This document shows positions 24,761 to 34,726 of a stretch of DNA of 64,000 nt, piece by piece. The stretch lies in assembly GCA_041391965.1 (NCBI GenBank), contig JAWKMZ010000002.1:1-64000 (forward strand). Reading direction: 5' to 3'. The position numbers were made by a program, and so were the translations under genes. Within the stretch, counting starts at the first letter, position 1. Each line of letters starts with the position of its first letter. The notes under the pieces are model-generated. The model did not search any database. It saw only the letters and a program-made list of their open reading frames with translations, and had not been told where the DNA came from. The stretch is from JAWKMZ01 sp041391965 (GTDB taxonomy: Bacteria; Bacteroidota; Bacteroidia; Flavobacteriales; Flavobacteriaceae).

Positions 24761-26773
24761 TTATTTATAACTTCTTTGTTTTAATTCTATATTGACGAAT
24801 TCTAATGCTTCTTTATGCAACACCGCATCACTTGGTTCACCCTTATATTCCCAAGCAGCTACATATGCAAAATTTTGATCATCACGTTTAGCTTCGCCTT
24901 TTTGTGGGCCATCTTCTTCAACAGATTCTTCTCTAAAGTGTCCTCCACAAGATTCTGATCTGTGCAAAGCATCTTTAGCAAATAATTCACCTAATTCCAA
25001 AAAGTCTGCTACACGACCAGCTTTTGCTAATTCTTCATTAAATTCTTCATTGGTTCCTGGAACTCTAACATCTTTCCAAAACTCTTCTCGAAGGGCTTTG
25101 ATTTCTGAAATAGCTTCGGTCAACCCTTTGGCGTTACGAGACATCCCAACTTTGTTCCACATAATTTTCCCTAATTTCTTATGGAAATGGTCAACAGAAT
25201 GGGTTCCTTTGTTATTGATGAAGTGATTGATGCGTTCTTTTACATGCTTTTCAGCTTCATCAAATTCTGGAGTGTCTGTTGAAATTTTTCCAGTTCTGAT
25301 ATCTTGCGATAAATAATCACCAATAGTGTATGGCAACACAAAATAACCATCTGCCAAACCTTGCATCAACGCTGATGCACCAAGTCGGTTGGCACCATGA
25401 TCAGAAAAATTTGCTTCACCAATACAGTATAAGCCAGGAACTGTGGTCATTAAGTTGTAATCAACCCAAATGCCTCCCATGGTGTAGTGCACTGCAGGAT
25501 AAATCATCATTGGTGTTTCGTATGGGTTTTGATCTACGATTTTTTCGTACATCTGAAATAAATTTCCGTATTTGTTTTTGATGACTTCTTTTCCTAATTT
25601 TTGAACGGTTGCAGTATCATTTTCATCTAATCCATGAATATGGGCTTGTTCTTTGCCGTAGCGTTCAATTGCTGAAGCGAAATCTAAATAAACCGCTTCG
25701 CCTGTTTTGTTGACACCATAACCAGCATCACAACGCTCTTTGGCAGCACGAGATGCCACATCACGAGGCACCAAGTTACCAAACGCTGGATAGCGACGTT
25801 CTAAATAATAGTCTCTATTGTCGTGAGGAATATCAGTTGGTTTTAATTTGCCTTCGCGAATAGCCTTAACATCGTCTATATTTTTTGGCACCCAAATTCG
25901 ACCATCATTACGAAGCGATTCAGACATCAACGTTAATTTAGATTGATGATCGCCAGAAACAGGAATACAGGTTGGGTGAATTTGTGTGTAACAAGGATTG
26001 GCAAAGTATGCACCACGTTTGTGAGCTTTCCAAGCTGCTGTTACATTACTTCCCATCGCATTGGTTGACAAGAAGAACACGTTTCCATAACCACCTGTCC
26101 CTAAAACGACAGCATGCGCTGAATGGCGTTCAATTTCACCCGTTATAAGGTTTCTTGTGATGATACCTCGTGCTTTTCCGTCAACAATAACAACGTCCAA
26201 CATTTCATGACGGTTGTACATTTTGATTTTACCACGACCAATTTGTCGGTTCATGGCAGAATATGCACCTAATAATAATTGTTGTCCTGTTTGCCCTGCA
26301 GCATAAAATGTTCTAGACACCAATACACCACCAAAGGAGCGGTTATCTAACAAGCCACCATATTCACGTGCAAAAGGAACACCTTGAGCAACACATTGGT
26401 CAATAATATTTGCAGAAACTTCAGCTAAACGATAAGTATTGGCTTCACGTGAGCGATAATCGCCACCTTTTACTGTATCGTAAAATAAACGATAGGTTGA
26501 ATCACCATCGCCTTGGTAGTTTTTTGCAGCGTTGATACCACCTTGCGCAGCAATAGAATGTGCACGACGTGGTGAGTCTTGAAAACAAAATGCTTTTACA
26601 TTATAACCCAATTCTGCTAATGTTGCAGAAGCAGAACCACCTGCTAATCCTGTACCAACCACAATAACATCAATGTTACGTTTATTTGCTGGGTTTACAA
26701 GGTTGATGTGATCCTTGTAACTTGTCCATTTATCAGCAATGGGACCTTTTGGTATTTTAGAATCTAAAGCCAT
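24761..26773 (-). CDS. sdhA: Succinate dehydrogenase/fumarate reductase flavoprotein subunit
   Basis: 670 residues. Oxidises succinate (or reduces fumarate) at a covalently bound FAD. Seen are the FAD-binding VVGTGLAGGSASATLAELG, the HSIAAQGGINAAKN segment that carries the flavinylated His, and the active-site region PTCIPVSGDH. Near the C terminus are RSESCGGHFREES and GEANFSDHGANRLGASAL. The length matches the Bacteroidetes/epsilon-type enzymes with a five-helix single cytochrome b subunit. Middle gene of sdhCAB. Confidence 0.97.
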   Translation of the reverse strand: MALDSKIPKGPIADKWTSYKDHINLVNPANKRNIDVIVVGTGLAGGSASATLAELGYNVKAFCFQDSPRRAHSIAAQGGINAAKNYQGDGDSTYRLFYDTVKGGDYRSREANTYRLAEVSANIIDQCVAQGVPFAREYGGLLDNRSFGGVLVSRTFYAAGQTGQQLLLGAYSAMNRQIGRGKIKMYNRHEMLDVVIVDGKARGIITRNLITGEIERHSAHAVVLGTGGYGNVFFLSTNAMGSNVTAAWKAHKRGAYFANPCYTQIHPTCIPVSGDHQSKLTLMSESLRNDGRIWVPKNIDDVKAIREGKLKPTDIPHDNRDYYLERRYPAFGNLVPRDVASRAAKERCDAGYGVNKTGEAVYLDFASAIERYGKEQAHIHGLDENDTATVQKLGKEVIKNKYGNLFQMYEKIVDQNPYETPMMIYPAVHYTMGGIWVDYNLMTTVPGLYCIGEANFSDHGANRLGASALMQGLADGYFVLPYTIGDYLSQDIRTGKISTDTPEFDEAEKHVKERINHFINNKGTHSVDHFHKKLGKIMWNKVGMSRNAKGLTEAISEIKALREEFWKDVRVPGTNEEFNEELAKAGRVADFLELGELFAKDALHRSESCGGHFREESVEEDGPQKGEAKRDDQNFAYVAAWEYKGEPSDAVLHKEALEFVNIELKQRSYK

Positions 26774-26788
26774 ATTAAGCTGTGTTTT

Positions 26789-27475
26789 TTAGTGATTAAA
26801 GTGATGGAATAATGCAATGATGATAAATCCTAATGGGATAATGATTGCGTATGCTTTTCCAAAACCTTTTAAACCTTTAGTGTATTTGTTATTTGCTCCA
26901 ACTGATTGAAAGGCTGAACTAAATCCATGCAATAAATGCAACGACAAGAATACAAATCCTAAGCAGTATAAAGCCACTCTCCAAATAGGTACAAATTTAT
27001 GAGTTAGTTCTTCATAAAATCGTAAACCACTTTCGGCATTATTTGGATCTACAAGACCTGTAACATCGCCTTGAATATATTTAGTGTTGATTTCAGGAAT
27101 CCAAAAATCTAAAAAATGAATGACCAAAAAAATCAGAATAAACAATCCGCTATAAATCATATTGCGGCTCATCCATGTAGAATTAGCATTTCCGTTGTTT
27201 TTGGCGTATTTGATGTTTCGGGCACTTTTGTTTTTGATTTCCAACACAAATCCCATCACAAAATGGAAGATGACACCAAATAGTAACACAGGTTGCATGA
27301 TGTATTGAATCATCCAATTGGTGCCCATAAATAGCGACATATTATTAAAGGCATCTGCACTAAAGACAGAAGAGAGATTAATAATAAAATGTTGTAACAA
27401 GAAAATCATTAGGAAGAGTGCCGAAAGTGCCATGGCAAATTTTCTTCCAATCGAAGAATTTAGAATTCCGCTCAT
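26789..27475 (-). CDS. sdhC: Succinate dehydrogenase cytochrome b subunit
   Basis: 228-residue membrane anchor of the SdhC/FrdC b558 type with five helices. Histidines in LLQHFIINL, FHFVMGFVLE, VIHFLDFW and LHLLHGFSSAF are candidates for haem b ligands. It passes electrons to menaquinone, the usual quinone of Flavobacteriaceae (known of the family, not seen here). First gene of the operon, with a consensus promoter upstream. Confidence 0.94.
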   Translation of the reverse strand: MSGILNSSIGRKFAMALSALFLMIFLLQHFIINLSSVFSADAFNNMSLFMGTNWMIQYIMQPVLLFGVIFHFVMGFVLEIKNKSARNIKYAKNNGNANSTWMSRNMIYSGLFILIFLVIHFLDFWIPEINTKYIQGDVTGLVDPNNAESGLRFYEELTHKFVPIWRVALYCLGFVFLSLHLLHGFSSAFQSVGANNKYTKGLKGFGKAYAIIIPLGFIIIALFHHFNH

Positions 27476-27501
27476 TTTTTTGAAGTTAATTTTTATCAGT
27501 A

Positions 27502-27533
27502 CAAAAGTACACTACAATACAATTATAGACAAA
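27502..27533 (-). promoter_or_regulatory. Promoter of sdhCAB
   Basis: On the minus strand TTTG (27533-27530), 20-base spacer, TACTTTTG (27509-27502): both boxes match the Bacteroidetes consensus. Leader to sdhC about 22-26 nt. Confidence 0.7.
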
Positions 27534-27584
27534 AAGTAACGCCTCTAAATTCGTATTTAGAATGATTTTAATTAAATATTTTAA

Positions 27585-28451
27585 TTAGTTGGAAACCATA
27601 GGGATTAAGCCTCTAAGTCCCATATCAACGACTTGCTCACCAGCTTCAGGTTCGTATTTTCCGTCCGCATTTACTTCAGTCCACTCAAAACTATTGTTGA
27701 TTGAAAAAGACAGTGTAACAACCACATCTTCAGTTTCATGACCAGTAATAGTCAATCCGTCTGCAAATTGACCTGTCACCACACAAGACCCTTGTGGAAT
27801 TGGAGAGGTATCAAACAACGGATTTGGAACTGTAGTTGCACCTTCTGGAGCTTGTCCTTGCGTTGTAAAACCAAGGGCTTCAAAAGCCCAAAACCCTTGT
27901 AGTTCGTTGGCGTTGACATTAATTGTGCTTCCATTCAAATCAAATGAAGTGATGTAGGTGTTATAACCAACAAAACTTGCCAAAGTGCCAGTAATATCAT
28001 TTCCATTGACACGCAAATCAATTGTGCCTTCTTGATAGGCTAAAGATACACGAACCCAATTGTAATTTCCAGTGGCAACATCAGCTAAAGGAACAGTTAA
28101 AAAAGTGTCGTTGTTTCCTCCAAAAATGGCGTTTTGAAAATCGATAGCAGTTGCGCCTCCAGCTGTAGTTTCGTCACCTTTAAAAATAATGTCTCCATCG
28201 CCTAAAGCGGTTGTAGCTGTTGGAGCAAATTCTATATAGTTTGCACTCATTTTGTTTACATTTGGTGATTGTGCTGCATGTCCTGCTGGGATGGTAGCAG
28301 GTTGCCCAAGATTGTTCAGTCGTGCTTGGTTAGGATCAAATTTTAATTTGATTATAAGATTGTGTTGCGTTGTTTGTGTATCATCTTTATCTTTTGAACA
28401 AGATGTTAGGATCATAACCGTTGCAAAAAGAATTAGTTTTAAAGTTTTCAT
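27585..28451 (-). CDS. Uncharacterised lipoprotein
   Basis: 288 residues with a lipoprotein signal ending at Cys18 (MILTSCSKDKDD). The rest is a beta-rich soluble domain without membrane segments, repeats or a recognisable catalytic motif; segments such as GNYNWVRVSLAYQ and LQGFWAFEALGF suggest a ligand-binding or surface role. I do not recognise the family. It lies alone on the minus strand between sdhC and the BNR protein. Confidence 0.6.
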   Translation of the reverse strand: MKTLKLILFATVMILTSCSKDKDDTQTTQHNLIIKLKFDPNQARLNNLGQPATIPAGHAAQSPNVNKMSANYIEFAPTATTALGDGDIIFKGDETTAGGATAIDFQNAIFGGNNDTFLTVPLADVATGNYNWVRVSLAYQEGTIDLRVNGNDITGTLASFVGYNTYITSFDLNGSTINVNANELQGFWAFEALGFTTQGQAPEGATTVPNPLFDTSPIPQGSCVVTGQFADGLTITGHETEDVVVTLSFSINNSFEWTEVNADGKYEPEAGEQVVDMGLRGLIPMVSN

Positions 28452-28497
28452 AGGTTTGGAGTTTTAATAAGAACTCTAAATTTAAAAAAAAAGTATA

Positions 28498-31338
28498 TTA
28501 TTTGACTTCAAATGTTGTTTTTTCAGCTCCTATTTGAATGGTATATGTTCCTTTTGGTAGATAGTAGTTTCCGTTAGCAGCTTTATTGATTTTGAGGATT
28601 GAATTTTCTTTTAACAAAGCTTTTTTTCCAGTTTCAGAAAGTGTCAAATCGTAGTTTACATAATTGAACCCTTTATCAGCATCTACAGTAATAGTAGTCA
28701 ATTCCAAATTTTTTTCAGATAGAATTTTAAGGGTTTGTTTTCCTGGAGTATTTGTATAAAACTCAAAAGTTGTAGAAGGTTCATAGGTATCATACCAAGT
28801 GCCAAATGAACTTCCCCAACGACTCGAATATCGAATGCTTTCGGTATCAAAAAGTGTAATAGCTTGCTTCATTTTGTTAGCAGTCATAGTTTCTAAAGCT
28901 TCAATATTTGTTAAATAGATACTTCGACCATGTGTTGCTAATAACAAATCGTGAGCTTCGGGTTGAATGATTAAATCATGGATAGCTACATTAGGTAATC
29001 CTTTGCTAAATGCTTCCCAAGAGGCACCTCTATCAAAAGATACATAAGCGCCATTATCAGTACCAACAAACAATAAATTTTCATTTTTGGGGTCTTCTTT
29101 AATGACGTTTACTGGTGAAGCAGGAAGGTTGGCACTAATGTTTTTCCAAGTTTGTCCATAATCATCACTTGTATAAATATAACTTGTAAAATCATCAAAA
29201 CGATATCCATTTAAGGTTACATACACACGTTCTTTTTTGTGTTGCGAAGCAATAACACGACTTACCCAAAGGTTTTTTGGCAAGGTTGAAGTGATGTTTT
29301 CCCAATTGCCACCAGCGTCTTTTGTAAGGTGAACCAAACCATCATCACTTCCTGTATAAATGAGTCCAAATTGAAAAGGTGATTCGCTAATGGTTGATAA
29401 AGTTCCGTAAGCGACGTTTCCTTTTTTACCACCATTGGTTAAATCGCCACTAATGGTTGTAAAATCTGTCCCTTGATTCATGGAGCGCAATAATTTATTA
29501 CCACCCAAATACAGAATGTCTTGATTATGAGGTGATAATAAAATAGGCGTTTGCCAATTGAAGCGATATGGGCTTTCACCTAATTCGTGTTTAGGTAAAA
29601 TATAGGTTTGCTCATTGGTGGTTCTATTCACTCTAAAATAATTTCCAAATTGAAATCCTGTGTACACAATATTAGCATTTCTGTTGTCAACTTGTACTTG
29701 CATTCCATCACCTCCCATAATGCGTTTCCATGGATAATCGCCTTCTTGAAGCCAAGTTTTATCTTCTACTGATGTATGAGCGCCAACCCAAACACCATTA
29801 TCTTGCAAGCCTCCATACACATTATAAGGTTTTTCGTTATCAACATTGATGGAATAAAATTGCCCGACAGATGGTGAGTTGTTTTTAATCCAGTTTTTGC
29901 CATCATCATAGGTCATGTTAACACCACCATCATTTCCATTAATTAAATGGTCTGGGTTTTTTGGGTCTATCCAAAGGGCGTGATGGTCTGCATGAACATT
30001 GTCTGCATCCATTGAGGTAAAGGTTTTTCCACCATCTTTCGATTTTAAAATTGGCACGCCATACACATAAATATGGTCTTGATTATTTGGTGCTACATGA
30101 ATATGACCAAAATAATAGCCATAACTGTAATATAAATCATCAATATAACCTTCATGTGTTTTTTTCCATGTAATGCCACCATCTGTACTTTTGTAAACTT
30201 CAGCACCAATTACAGGTGTATCAAATAACATTGCATTGGCATCTTCAAGATAATGTGCTAAGTCTATAGGTTTTACAGTACCACTTTCAACAAGTTGTTT
30301 GACGTTTTCAGCACGATATTTTTCTTGAAAGCCATTTGTTTTTAAAAACGTGTTTAGTTTTTTATTGTCTAATTTTAAAAAAACATCTACAGACATGGTT
30401 TTAAAATCGTCTTTGGTTAAATCATCTGAAAGTTCTTTTTTTTCTTCTGGTCGATGGTTTTGGTTATCATGTATGGCATAAATGGTTGATTCATCAAAAA
30501 CAGCCAATCCAATTCGTCCAACACCTTTGCCAGTTGGAAAACCACTTTTTTCAGTTGATACTTTAGTCCAAGTTTGTCCAGCGTCAGTACTTTTATAAAT
30601 GGCAGAATTGTTTCCACTACCTTCAAAATTCCATGCACTTCGGTCTTTGGTCCAAGACGATGCAAATAGCACATTAAAATTGTTTGGAGCGTATTGTAAA
30701 TCGATTATCCCGCTCATATCATCAACAAAAAGGGTCTGTTTCCAAGTTTTGCCACCATCAGTAGTTTTATAAATACCACGTTGAGTATTTGGCGAATATA
30801 AATGACCAGTCACACCAACGACCACCTCATCTGGATTGTTTGGATTGATTAAAATACGACCAATATGTTGTGAATCTACCAAGCCCATATGTTGCCAAGT
30901 TTTGCCATTATCAGTAGATTTTAAAATACCAATTCCTGCATAACTTGAACGTGACGCATTGTTTTCGCCTGTGCCAACCCAAATGGTTTTGGTGTTCCAA
31001 TCTACAGCAATATCACCAACATTTTGGGTATTTGAATTGTCTAAAATTGGTTGAAATGACGTACCATTATTTGTAGTATACCAAACACCACCTGAAGCAT
31101 AAGCAACATAAAACTCGGTTGGATTTTCTGGGTTGACTGCCAAATCAGTTACTCGACCACTCATTACGCTTGGTCCAATATTTTTAAAAGGAACGTTTTT
31201 TACAATCGAATTTTTTTGTAGAACCTCTTTTTGCTGAAGTGCGTTTTCAACTGTATTTGCAGTGGTTGCTGGTTGTTGACTAAAGCTTAAAAATGAGCTA
31301 AGGGTAAAACAAGTAAGGACTATTTTTGAAAATTTCAT
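28498..31338 (-). CDS. Secreted BNR-repeat (sortilin/VPS10-like) protein
   Basis: 946 residues with a signal peptide ending near SFSQ. The body is a chain of beta-propeller blades with Asp-box/BNR turns: TTNNGTSFQ, STDNGKTWQ, TTDGGKTWK, STDAGQTWT, STDGGITWK, TSDDYGQTWK and FDRGASWE. This is the layout of sortilin-N/VPS10-type and glycosyl-hydrolase-like propellers of Bacteroidetes. No sialidase catalytic set was seen. The C-terminal 100 residues form a beta-sandwich, but no clear T9SS sorting motif is present. Probable extracellular or periplasmic binding protein. Confidence 0.8.
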   Translation of the reverse strand: MKFSKIVLTCFTLSSFLSFSQQPATTANTVENALQQKEVLQKNSIVKNVPFKNIGPSVMSGRVTDLAVNPENPTEFYVAYASGGVWYTTNNGTSFQPILDNSNTQNVGDIAVDWNTKTIWVGTGENNASRSSYAGIGILKSTDNGKTWQHMGLVDSQHIGRILINPNNPDEVVVGVTGHLYSPNTQRGIYKTTDGGKTWKQTLFVDDMSGIIDLQYAPNNFNVLFASSWTKDRSAWNFEGSGNNSAIYKSTDAGQTWTKVSTEKSGFPTGKGVGRIGLAVFDESTIYAIHDNQNHRPEEKKELSDDLTKDDFKTMSVDVFLKLDNKKLNTFLKTNGFQEKYRAENVKQLVESGTVKPIDLAHYLEDANAMLFDTPVIGAEVYKSTDGGITWKKTHEGYIDDLYYSYGYYFGHIHVAPNNQDHIYVYGVPILKSKDGGKTFTSMDADNVHADHHALWIDPKNPDHLINGNDGGVNMTYDDGKNWIKNNSPSVGQFYSINVDNEKPYNVYGGLQDNGVWVGAHTSVEDKTWLQEGDYPWKRIMGGDGMQVQVDNRNANIVYTGFQFGNYFRVNRTTNEQTYILPKHELGESPYRFNWQTPILLSPHNQDILYLGGNKLLRSMNQGTDFTTISGDLTNGGKKGNVAYGTLSTISESPFQFGLIYTGSDDGLVHLTKDAGGNWENITSTLPKNLWVSRVIASQHKKERVYVTLNGYRFDDFTSYIYTSDDYGQTWKNISANLPASPVNVIKEDPKNENLLFVGTDNGAYVSFDRGASWEAFSKGLPNVAIHDLIIQPEAHDLLLATHGRSIYLTNIEALETMTANKMKQAITLFDTESIRYSSRWGSSFGTWYDTYEPSTTFEFYTNTPGKQTLKILSEKNLELTTITVDADKGFNYVNYDLTLSETGKKALLKENSILKINKAANGNYYLPKGTYTIQIGAEKTTFEVK

Positions 31339-31410
31339 TTTGGTTAGTTTTATAGGTATGAAAATTAACCAAACTATTTATAGCATCAAAGTCAGCGAAA
31401 AAAATTAACA

Positions 31411-31441
31411 AAAAAGAGACTGCCTTTTTTTGACAGTCTCT
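31411..31441 (-). terminator. Terminator of the metalloprotease gene
   Basis: Stem GAGACTG / CAGTCTC with flanking A/T pairs; on the minus strand it ends in TTTTTTG. 21 bp past the stop at 31462. Confidence 0.8.
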
Positions 31442-31461
31442 TAAAGCTTGAGTTAGACGAA

Positions 31462-33288
31462 TTACTCTATTACAAATTTTTTGGTGACAGAAGCTGTGTC
31501 TGTTGAAATGTTTAAAAAGTACATTCCAGATTGTAAGTTGCTGACATCAAAACTGCTGAGTCTGTTGTTTTGACTCATATCTAATTTTAAAATCAATTTT
31601 CCGGTTACATCATATACAATCACTTTATTTAAAGTCATGTTGGTGTTGTTTTTGATGTTTAATTTGTTTTTGGCAGGATTTGGGTATACTAAAATATTTT
31701 CGGCTAAAACAGCATCATTGACTTTTAATGTGGAGCAAGTAGAATTGGTCATTAAGCCTTTATTACAAATTGGTGCTGTTGTACTTCTGCTTTGTACATC
31801 ATTTCCACCAGCAATATCATCAGCACTTAAAGTTCTACTATTCTGTCCGTTTGCAATTGAGTAGTGCATGATTTGCCCTGGATTGATAACATGAGCTAAT
31901 TGATGGCCATGGCCTAATTCATGTACAGCAACACTTTGAAAATCAATTTCGTAACCTGTTGCTATGTCAGGACCATATTCCCATGACAATACAGATAAAT
32001 CGCCTGTAAACACATCATTAAAAACGATGTCTAACTCTTTAACATAAAAATGCAAACTACTTCCAGAAGAGCAACCTCCAAACCTTGAGGTGCATCGTCC
32101 AAGAACACCGTCAGGTAATTCAGTGCCATTGTCAAAACGGATAACATTAATAGTATCATCAGCAATAACATCAGTAGTGGTTGTTGTACCAATTTCCCAA
32201 TTAATTCCAGTTTCACAAACCCAAGTATCAAAGGCTCTGATAAATGATTCTTTGGCAGCTGTATTGGCATCAAAATCGGTTTGCATATGCCAAATGTAGC
32301 CACCATTGCCATCTTTATTGATATGTTGTGTCATAAACATTTCGTCTCCTGTTCCTGGGTCATAAGTCACGTTGATTTCTGAATAATCCACAGTTAAGGT
32401 CTGGCTTGATATGGAAGGAGAGCCACCACCAGCAGATGAGATTACTTTGATGTCGCCTGTACCAGCTCTTGAAGGAACCTCAACTACAATTTGTGTATTA
32501 GACCAACTTACAACCTCAGTAGGTAAGCAATTATAATAAACAGGGCTTCCCATATCATCTTCACCTCCATAATTAGCATCTCTAAAACCAACAACGCCTG
32601 CGGTACCAAAACCAGCACCATTTATGGTTATGGTTGTTTTTGTTCCTCCAGTCACAGTTGTTGGCGAAAAATCACTAATATAAGTACTGCCTCTTGAGGT
32701 ATTGATGTTGTGGTTTAAGCGGTTTTCTTCATCAACATCAAATGCTTTTACATTGGTGTAATTTGTATGAGTTAATCCTGTAATTTTAGGATATAAGCTA
32801 CTTGTAATTCCTTGAGTTATATCTAATGGGTTTGCTGCAATATCATCATTAATATTGTATTTATAAAACCCTTGAGCAGATGCATAAGGCAAATATTGTG
32901 CTTGGGTTGAGGTTCTGTTATTATCTAACGAAATGCTGCTGTTATGCAACATAAATAATCCAACATCATTTTTTGAAAGCTGTAAACTTGGAGTTACCAC
33001 TTCAGATTCTAAATCAACTGTTCCGCCAGGTGTAATGACCTGGACAGTTGCTAAAGATTGCCCTTTAAACACTTTATAAACTTCGATGGTGTTTGAGGTA
33101 TAAATGTTTTGGTGGTTGACATCCCAAAAAGATGCTTGATGAATGACTTTTCCTTCAATAATTTGGGTTGAAGATTGCACTTGTTTGCTCAATGGAATCT
33201 TGAACAAAAGGTCTTGTGCTAAGGTTGTCCTTATTGCTAAAAGGCTTATAAAAGCTAAGGCTAAGCACTTTAATGTAATTTTTTTCAT
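31462..33288 (-). CDS. T9SS-sorted matrixin-like metalloprotease with IPT/TIG domain
   Basis: 608 residues. Signal peptide 1-24. An IPT/TIG immunoglobulin-like domain lies at about 205-295 (ISDFSPTTVTGGTKTTITINGAGFG). The protease domain carries HELGHGHQLAH at 456-466, the HExxHxxxxxH zinc pattern of metzincins, in which the usual Gly is replaced by Gln/Leu. The last 75 residues (VYPNPAKNKLNI, LQSGMYFLNI, KKFVIE) are a type A T9SS sorting domain, so it should be exported through T9SS and released or attached at the surface. Substrate unknown. Monocistronic. Confidence 0.88.
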   Translation of the reverse strand: MKKITLKCLALAFISLLAIRTTLAQDLLFKIPLSKQVQSSTQIIEGKVIHQASFWDVNHQNIYTSNTIEVYKVFKGQSLATVQVITPGGTVDLESEVVTPSLQLSKNDVGLFMLHNSSISLDNNRTSTQAQYLPYASAQGFYKYNINDDIAANPLDITQGITSSLYPKITGLTHTNYTNVKAFDVDEENRLNHNINTSRGSTYISDFSPTTVTGGTKTTITINGAGFGTAGVVGFRDANYGGEDDMGSPVYYNCLPTEVVSWSNTQIVVEVPSRAGTGDIKVISSAGGGSPSISSQTLTVDYSEINVTYDPGTGDEMFMTQHINKDGNGGYIWHMQTDFDANTAAKESFIRAFDTWVCETGINWEIGTTTTTDVIADDTINVIRFDNGTELPDGVLGRCTSRFGGCSSGSSLHFYVKELDIVFNDVFTGDLSVLSWEYGPDIATGYEIDFQSVAVHELGHGHQLAHVINPGQIMHYSIANGQNSRTLSADDIAGGNDVQSRSTTAPICNKGLMTNSTCSTLKVNDAVLAENILVYPNPAKNKLNIKNNTNMTLNKVIVYDVTGKLILKLDMSQNNRLSSFDVSNLQSGMYFLNISTDTASVTKKFVIE

Positions 33289-33397
33289 AGTTTAAATTTA
33301 TGGTTAATTATGTATTTCGTCGAGCAATATAGTAATTTATCGATAATTTGCACTAAAAATTAAATCTGAGTACCTTTACATTCTAAATATAATTCAG

Positions 33398-34690
33398 ATG
33401 AAATACCATAAAATAAACAATCAACTTTTTATAAAAAACCGTAAAAATTTTACGGCTCAGATGAAACCTAATAGTCTTGCGGTTTTTAATTCTAATGACA
33501 TTTATCCTATAAGTGCAGACAGCACGATGCCTTTTGAACAACATCGCGATATTTTTTATTTAAGTGGTATTGATCAGGAAGAAAGTATTTTAGTATTGTT
33601 TCCAGATTGCCCTAAAAAAAATCATAGAGAACTCTTGTTTTTAAAAGAAACCAACGATCATATTGCTGTTTGGGAAGGCGAAAAATTGACCAAAGAAACA
33701 GCTTTTGAGACCTCAGGAATTAAAACAGTGTATTGGTTGCAAGACATGGAAAAAATCATGTTTGAATTAATGACACAATGTGATACGGTTTATATCAACA
33801 CCAACGAACATTACAGATCTCATGTAGAAACAGAAACACGCGAAGACCGTTTTACTAAGTGGTTAAAAGCAAAATATCCAGCGCATAATGTAGCCAAAAG
33901 CAATCCTATTTTACAGCGTTTGCGCTCTGTAAAAGACAAAATTGAAATTGACTTGATGCAAAACGCATGCGATATTACCGAAAAAGGATTCCGCAGAGTT
34001 TTAAATTTTGTAAAACCTAATGTTTGGGAATATGAAATTGAAGCAGAGTTTATGCACGAATTTTTGCGCAACCGTTCTAAAGGATTTGCTTATACACCAA
34101 TTATAGCGTCTGGTAATAATGCCAATGTGTTGCATTATATTCAAAATAATAATCAGTGTAAAAAAGGAGATTTGATTTTGTTGGATTTGGCAGCAGAATA
34201 TGCCAATTATGCAAGTGATATGACACGTACCATTCCTGTTTCTGGTAAATTTTCAAAACGTCAAAAAGAAGTTTACAACGCTGTGAATCGTGTAAAAAAT
34301 GAAGCAACCAAAATGCTGATTCCAGGAACGGATTGGGCAGAATACCATCAAGAGGTTGGTAAATTGATGACTTCTGAATTGTTAGGTCTAAAACTTTTGG
34401 ACAAAGCGGATGTAAAGAATGAAAATCCAGATTGGCCAGCATATAAAAAATACTTTATGCATGGTACAAGTCATAATATTGGTTTGGATACACATGATTA
34501 CGGAATTTTGACAGAACCAATGCAAGCCAATATGATTTTTACCGTTGAACCAGGAATTTATATTCCAGCGGAAGGGTTTGGTATTCGTTTAGAAGACGAT
34601 GTCGTAATTCAAAAGAAAGGCGAACCTTTTAATTTGATGCGTAACATACCTATTGAAGCAGATGAGATAGAATCACTTATGAATTCATAA
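33398..34690 (+). CDS. pepP: Xaa-Pro aminopeptidase (aminopeptidase P)
   Basis: 430 residues, cytosolic M24B metallopeptidase that removes an N-terminal residue before proline. An N-terminal creatinase-like domain (FEQHRDIFYLSGI) precedes the pita-bread fold. Metal ligands are visible as DLAAEYANYASDMTRT (two Asp), GTSHNIGLDTHD (His), FTVEPGIY (Glu) and GIRLEDDVV (Glu). Normal length, single gene with a terminator shared with convergent lysC. Confidence 0.93.
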   Translation: MKYHKINNQLFIKNRKNFTAQMKPNSLAVFNSNDIYPISADSTMPFEQHRDIFYLSGIDQEESILVLFPDCPKKNHRELLFLKETNDHIAVWEGEKLTKETAFETSGIKTVYWLQDMEKIMFELMTQCDTVYINTNEHYRSHVETETREDRFTKWLKAKYPAHNVAKSNPILQRLRSVKDKIEIDLMQNACDITEKGFRRVLNFVKPNVWEYEIEAEFMHEFLRNRSKGFAYTPIIASGNNANVLHYIQNNNQCKKGDLILLDLAAEYANYASDMTRTIPVSGKFSKRQKEVYNAVNRVKNEATKMLIPGTDWAEYHQEVGKLMTSELLGLKLLDKADVKNENPDWPAYKKYFMHGTSHNIGLDTHDYGILTEPMQANMIFTVEPGIYIPAEGFGIRLEDDVVIQKKGEPFNLMRNIPIEADEIESLMNS

Positions 34691-34693
34691 ATT

Positions 34694-34720
34694 AAAAGGC
34701 ACTTATTTTAAGTGCCTTTT
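34694..34720. terminator. Bidirectional terminator, pepP and aspartokinase
   Basis: 10-bp perfect stem AAAAGGCACT / AGTGCCTTTT with a seven-base loop, T runs on both strands, between convergent genes. Confidence 0.87.
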
Positions 34721-34726
34721 TTATTA

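Noticed and set aside
27585..28451. Lipoprotein as an MbnP-type protein
   Set aside because: Some layout similarity, but I could not find motifs that support the name, so it is left uncharacterised.
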